A stretch of 41,036 nt of DNA from Chloroflexota bacterium (GTDB lineage Bacteria > Chloroflexota > Dehalococcoidia > Lucifugimonadales > UBA3495), in the NCBI GenBank assembly GCA_028873965.1, contig JAPPMU010000033.1:84505-125540 (forward strand), given 5' to 3'. Positions 39,070 to 41,036 of the stretch are shown here, one piece after another. The translations under genes were made by a program, and so were the position numbers. The notes below the pieces were generated by a model, which did no database searches, was not told the origin of the DNA, and saw only the letters and a list, made by a program, of their open reading frames with translations. Positions within the stretch are counted from its first letter, which is position 1; each line of letters opens with the position of its first letter.

Positions 39070-40794
39070 TCAGGCATCCACCTGAACCGTGACCACGTCT
39101 ATGCCATGATACTTCCGATGGCGGACCGATGACGCGTAGTGACGCAGCAGCCGGAAAGAGATATCGCCAACGTCCGGTGTTTCCGCCTGCTCGCTCAGGA
39201 ACGCAATCCGGTCTTCTATGTTCTCCTCGGCAAAAACCGCCATGAACTCGATTTCCAAAGATCCGGCGCCGCGCTTGGCCAAAACAATCAGGCGAGGTGG
39301 TGTGTCATCTTCGTAGTCGTCTCGCAGATCAAGCATGCTGGACAGGGTTTCCTCACCGGCAGCGCACAACCGCTCAACCGACGCATCGCTCCAGCCCAGG
39401 TCCGTCCCGATACGCCGCAGGAACTCGTCAATAGTTGGCGCTGCCGCAATATCCAACTCAGTGTTCAATCGTCGTCGTCGGGAAATCGTAAAATCAACCA
39501 CCATCGACATCAACAGGGCCGACAGAATGCCCACCACCACGCTGTTTCCAAACACTACACCCCAAAAGTCGCCCAACACGACTGCCAGGATGTTCCTACT
39601 TTGCAGTCCGACTGAGATGGACAGGGCAAGACCCATGATCACCGCTTTTTGTGGATTCAACCCGTCTTGAGCTACGGTGCGGACTCCCTCCACAAAGAGC
39701 AAACCCATGATGACCATTAGGATGCTGCCGGACACCGGGGGCGGTATGGTCATCATCAACGCGACCACTTTGGGAACTACGGCCACGGCAATCAGAATAG
39801 CTCCAACCACGTACGCCACCCGGCGAGCGGCCACGCCGGTAAAACTGATCAAAGAAATCGTCGACGGCAAATATGTGAGAACCGGCAAAATCCCCAGCGC
39901 CCCCGACGCTAAAATTGAAAGTCCACCGACGTTGAGCGTCCCCTGTACACTGCGAAAGTCAATGGCGCGGGGTATCCGCCGTGACACCTGTTGAATGACC
40001 GCACTCTCGGCGCTGGCTTTGAGTGCCACCACTATGCTGACGATCAGAAATGAAGGCAGGAGCGCCCAAAAATCAGGGCTGAGCGCCGAGGCAAATCCAG
40101 GCCATGCGGAAAATTCAGGAAGGTCAAACCAGGACGTTTCCAGCACTGGTTGGAAATCGTAAATCCCCAGGATGTAACTGACCACACATCCGATCACGAT
40201 GGTGATTGGCAGGGCGATGGCGCGAAACAATCCGGAGCCGCGGAGCATCAAAACGGTCGCCGTAATCAGGCTTACGGCTCCAACGGCCGGGCCTGTAAAA
40301 AACGCGGCGTCAGGCGGGATGTTGTTCAATCTGGCCACCGCTACAGGCATAGCGGCAAGGGCCACCACCATGAGCGCCACTCCCGAAACGACCGGTGTGA
40401 TCACCCGGTTCAACTTCGCCAGAAATGCGGACATGCCGAATTGCAGCAAAGACGCCGCGATCACCAATATCGACATCAAGGCCAAACCGCCTTGAATAGC
40501 AGCCAGCACACATACCGCCAGAAACGGAACGGTGGCTCCATGCAACAGCAAATGACCTGCTCCCAGTCGCCCAAACCGGACCCCATGTATGATGATTGCG
40601 ATCCCTGCCACCACCAAAGACGCAAACACCGCCCAGGACAAATAATCAGCGTCGGCCCTTACCGCCAACACGAAAACAGCTGTGATTGTGACGATGTTCG
40701 ATATTGCGATCACCGCCCCTTGCGCTGCCACTGCCAGCGTCACCAAGGGCGGAGATGCGTCGTTCGCCTCGTAAGACAGGTTGTTATTTCGCAC
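39070..40794 (-). CDS. NCS2-type permease fused to a degenerate HATPase-like domain
   Basis: A 574 aa protein. Residues about 18-436 form a polytopic transporter of the xanthine/uracil (NCS2/SLC23) type with about fourteen hydrophobic segments, including SFLIVSIVVALKASAESAVIQQVSRR near the substrate site and GGLSILASGALGILP. After a basic linker (SRRRRLNTEL) a soluble 120 residue domain follows (453-574): DLGWSDASVERLCAAGEETLSSMLDL, PPRLIVLAKRGAGSLEIEFMAVF and DISFRLLRHYASSVRHRKYHGIDVVTVQVD. This layout resembles the anti-sigma-factor (RsbW) form of the HATPase fold, but the N-box asparagine is absent (EETLSSML), so ATP binding is doubtful. The transported base is unknown. The C-terminal domain assignment is the less certain part. 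Confidence 0.78.
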   Translation of the reverse strand: MRNNNLSYEANDASPPLVTLAVAAQGAVIAISNIVTITAVFVLAVRADADYLSWAVFASLVVAGIAIIIHGVRFGRLGAGHLLLHGATVPFLAVCVLAAIQGGLALMSILVIAASLLQFGMSAFLAKLNRVITPVVSGVALMVVALAAMPVAVARLNNIPPDAAFFTGPAVGAVSLITATVLMLRGSGLFRAIALPITIVIGCVVSYILGIYDFQPVLETSWFDLPEFSAWPGFASALSPDFWALLPSFLIVSIVVALKASAESAVIQQVSRRIPRAIDFRSVQGTLNVGGLSILASGALGILPVLTYLPSTISLISFTGVAARRVAYVVGAILIAVAVVPKVVALMMTIPPPVSGSILMVIMGLLFVEGVRTVAQDGLNPQKAVIMGLALSISVGLQSRNILAVVLGDFWGVVFGNSVVVGILSALLMSMVVDFTISRRRRLNTELDIAAAPTIDEFLRRIGTDLGWSDASVERLCAAGEETLSSMLDLRDDYEDDTPPRLIVLAKRGAGSLEIEFMAVFAEENIEDRIAFLSEQAETPDVGDISFRLLRHYASSVRHRKYHGIDVVTVQVDA

Positions 40795-40851
40795 CGCCGT
40801 CGCTCCCAGGTTTTTGCTGGTTTTCTATCGAGCCTGATTTTGAAGAGCCGG

Positions 40852-41036
40852 CTAATCTCTGATTTGCTGGTATTCTCCGTTTTCGTCCAACACCGTCAGA
40901 TAGACCTGGTCCAAGCCCTGGTTGTCCCCAACGCTGTACTGCAGGATGAGTCCATCCAGATCTATCTCGTTCTGGCTGAGCGCAGGTTCTATGAAACACT
41001 GGCGAGTCAGATCTGGCCCGCAGGTGTCCAGCAACC
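40852..41036 (-). CDS. 3' end of an unidentified gene
   Basis: The reading frame enters from the right edge and ends at TAG 40852-40854. The visible 60 residues (LLDTCGPDLTRQCFIEPALSQNEIDLDGLILQYSVGDNQGLDQVYLTVLDENGEYQQIRD) are acidic and look like a secreted or beta-rich domain end. The family cannot be judged from this piece. It is followed by the NCS2 gene on the same strand after 57 bp. Confidence 0.5.
   Translation of the reverse strand, partial: LLDTCGPDLTRQCFIEPALSQNEIDLDGLILQYSVGDNQGLDQVYLTVLDENGEYQQIRD

Noticed and set aside
40784..40999. A 71-codon frame at the right edge
   Set aside because: It overlaps the better-looking partial gene at 40852-41036 in another frame and runs into the NCS2 start.

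Overview
This is a 41 kb piece of a GC-rich bacterial chromosome, probably an uncultured Chloroflexota of the SAR202/Dehalococcoidia type. That assignment is an inference from gene content and style: many scattered single-copy catabolic genes (flavin monooxygenases, a Rieske oxygenase, amidohydrolases, alpha/beta hydrolases, MaoC hydratases, an SDR), several small toxin-antitoxin modules, and intergenic spaces filled with short inverted repeats. No rRNA or ribosomal protein is present to settle the taxonomy.

Layout. 1-6.5 kb: DNA repair genes on the minus strand, an AddB-like helicase/nuclease subunit broken at the contig edge and a full-length Lhr helicase. 6.7-8.9 kb: a small-gene accessory patch with an orphan HicB-like protein, a frameshifted small lipoprotein, a leader ORF with hairpins ahead of an SSB-like OB-fold gene, and a FitB/VapC-type toxin with an unfamiliar partner. 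8.9-15 kb: minus-strand metabolic genes (MFS transporter, amidohydrolase, SDR, MaoC pair, MBL hydrolase). 15.5-18 kb: plus-strand amidohydrolase, jelly-roll protein and a tandem-DUF433/PIN-like pair. 18-20.8 kb: dienelactone hydrolase, then a low-GC two-gene restriction-modification island. 21-25 kb: Gfo/Idh/MocA oxidoreductase, PPOX flavoprotein, RidA, two small membrane proteins. 25-37 kb: a catabolic region with an extradiol-type VOC protein, HpaB-type hydroxylase, two luciferase-like monooxygenases, VapBC, Rieske alpha and beta subunits, a meta-cleavage-type hydrolase and a PQQ-type sugar dehydrogenase lipoprotein. 37-41 kb: a methyltransferase, tRNA-Trp, DUF1330, an NCS2 permease fused to a degenerate HATPase-like domain, and the 3' end of an unidentified gene.

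The catabolic genes could together hydroxylate an aromatic compound (Rieske or HpaB), open the ring (VOC extradiol type) and hydrolyse the product (alpha/beta hydrolase, dienelactone hydrolase). They lie in separate transcription units, so this is a gene neighbourhood rather than a proven pathway.

The most striking non-coding signal is a dense, layered population of 100-180 bp non-autonomous elements. Several have clean terminal inverted repeats and recognisable target-site duplications (8 bp at three sites, 9 bp at one). Some are nested inside others, and one set of identical ends carries different interiors. Many sit within a few bases of stop codons or just upstream of start codons, and one lies between the two Rieske subunit genes. 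No transposase is encoded in the window, so they would have to be mobilised in trans.
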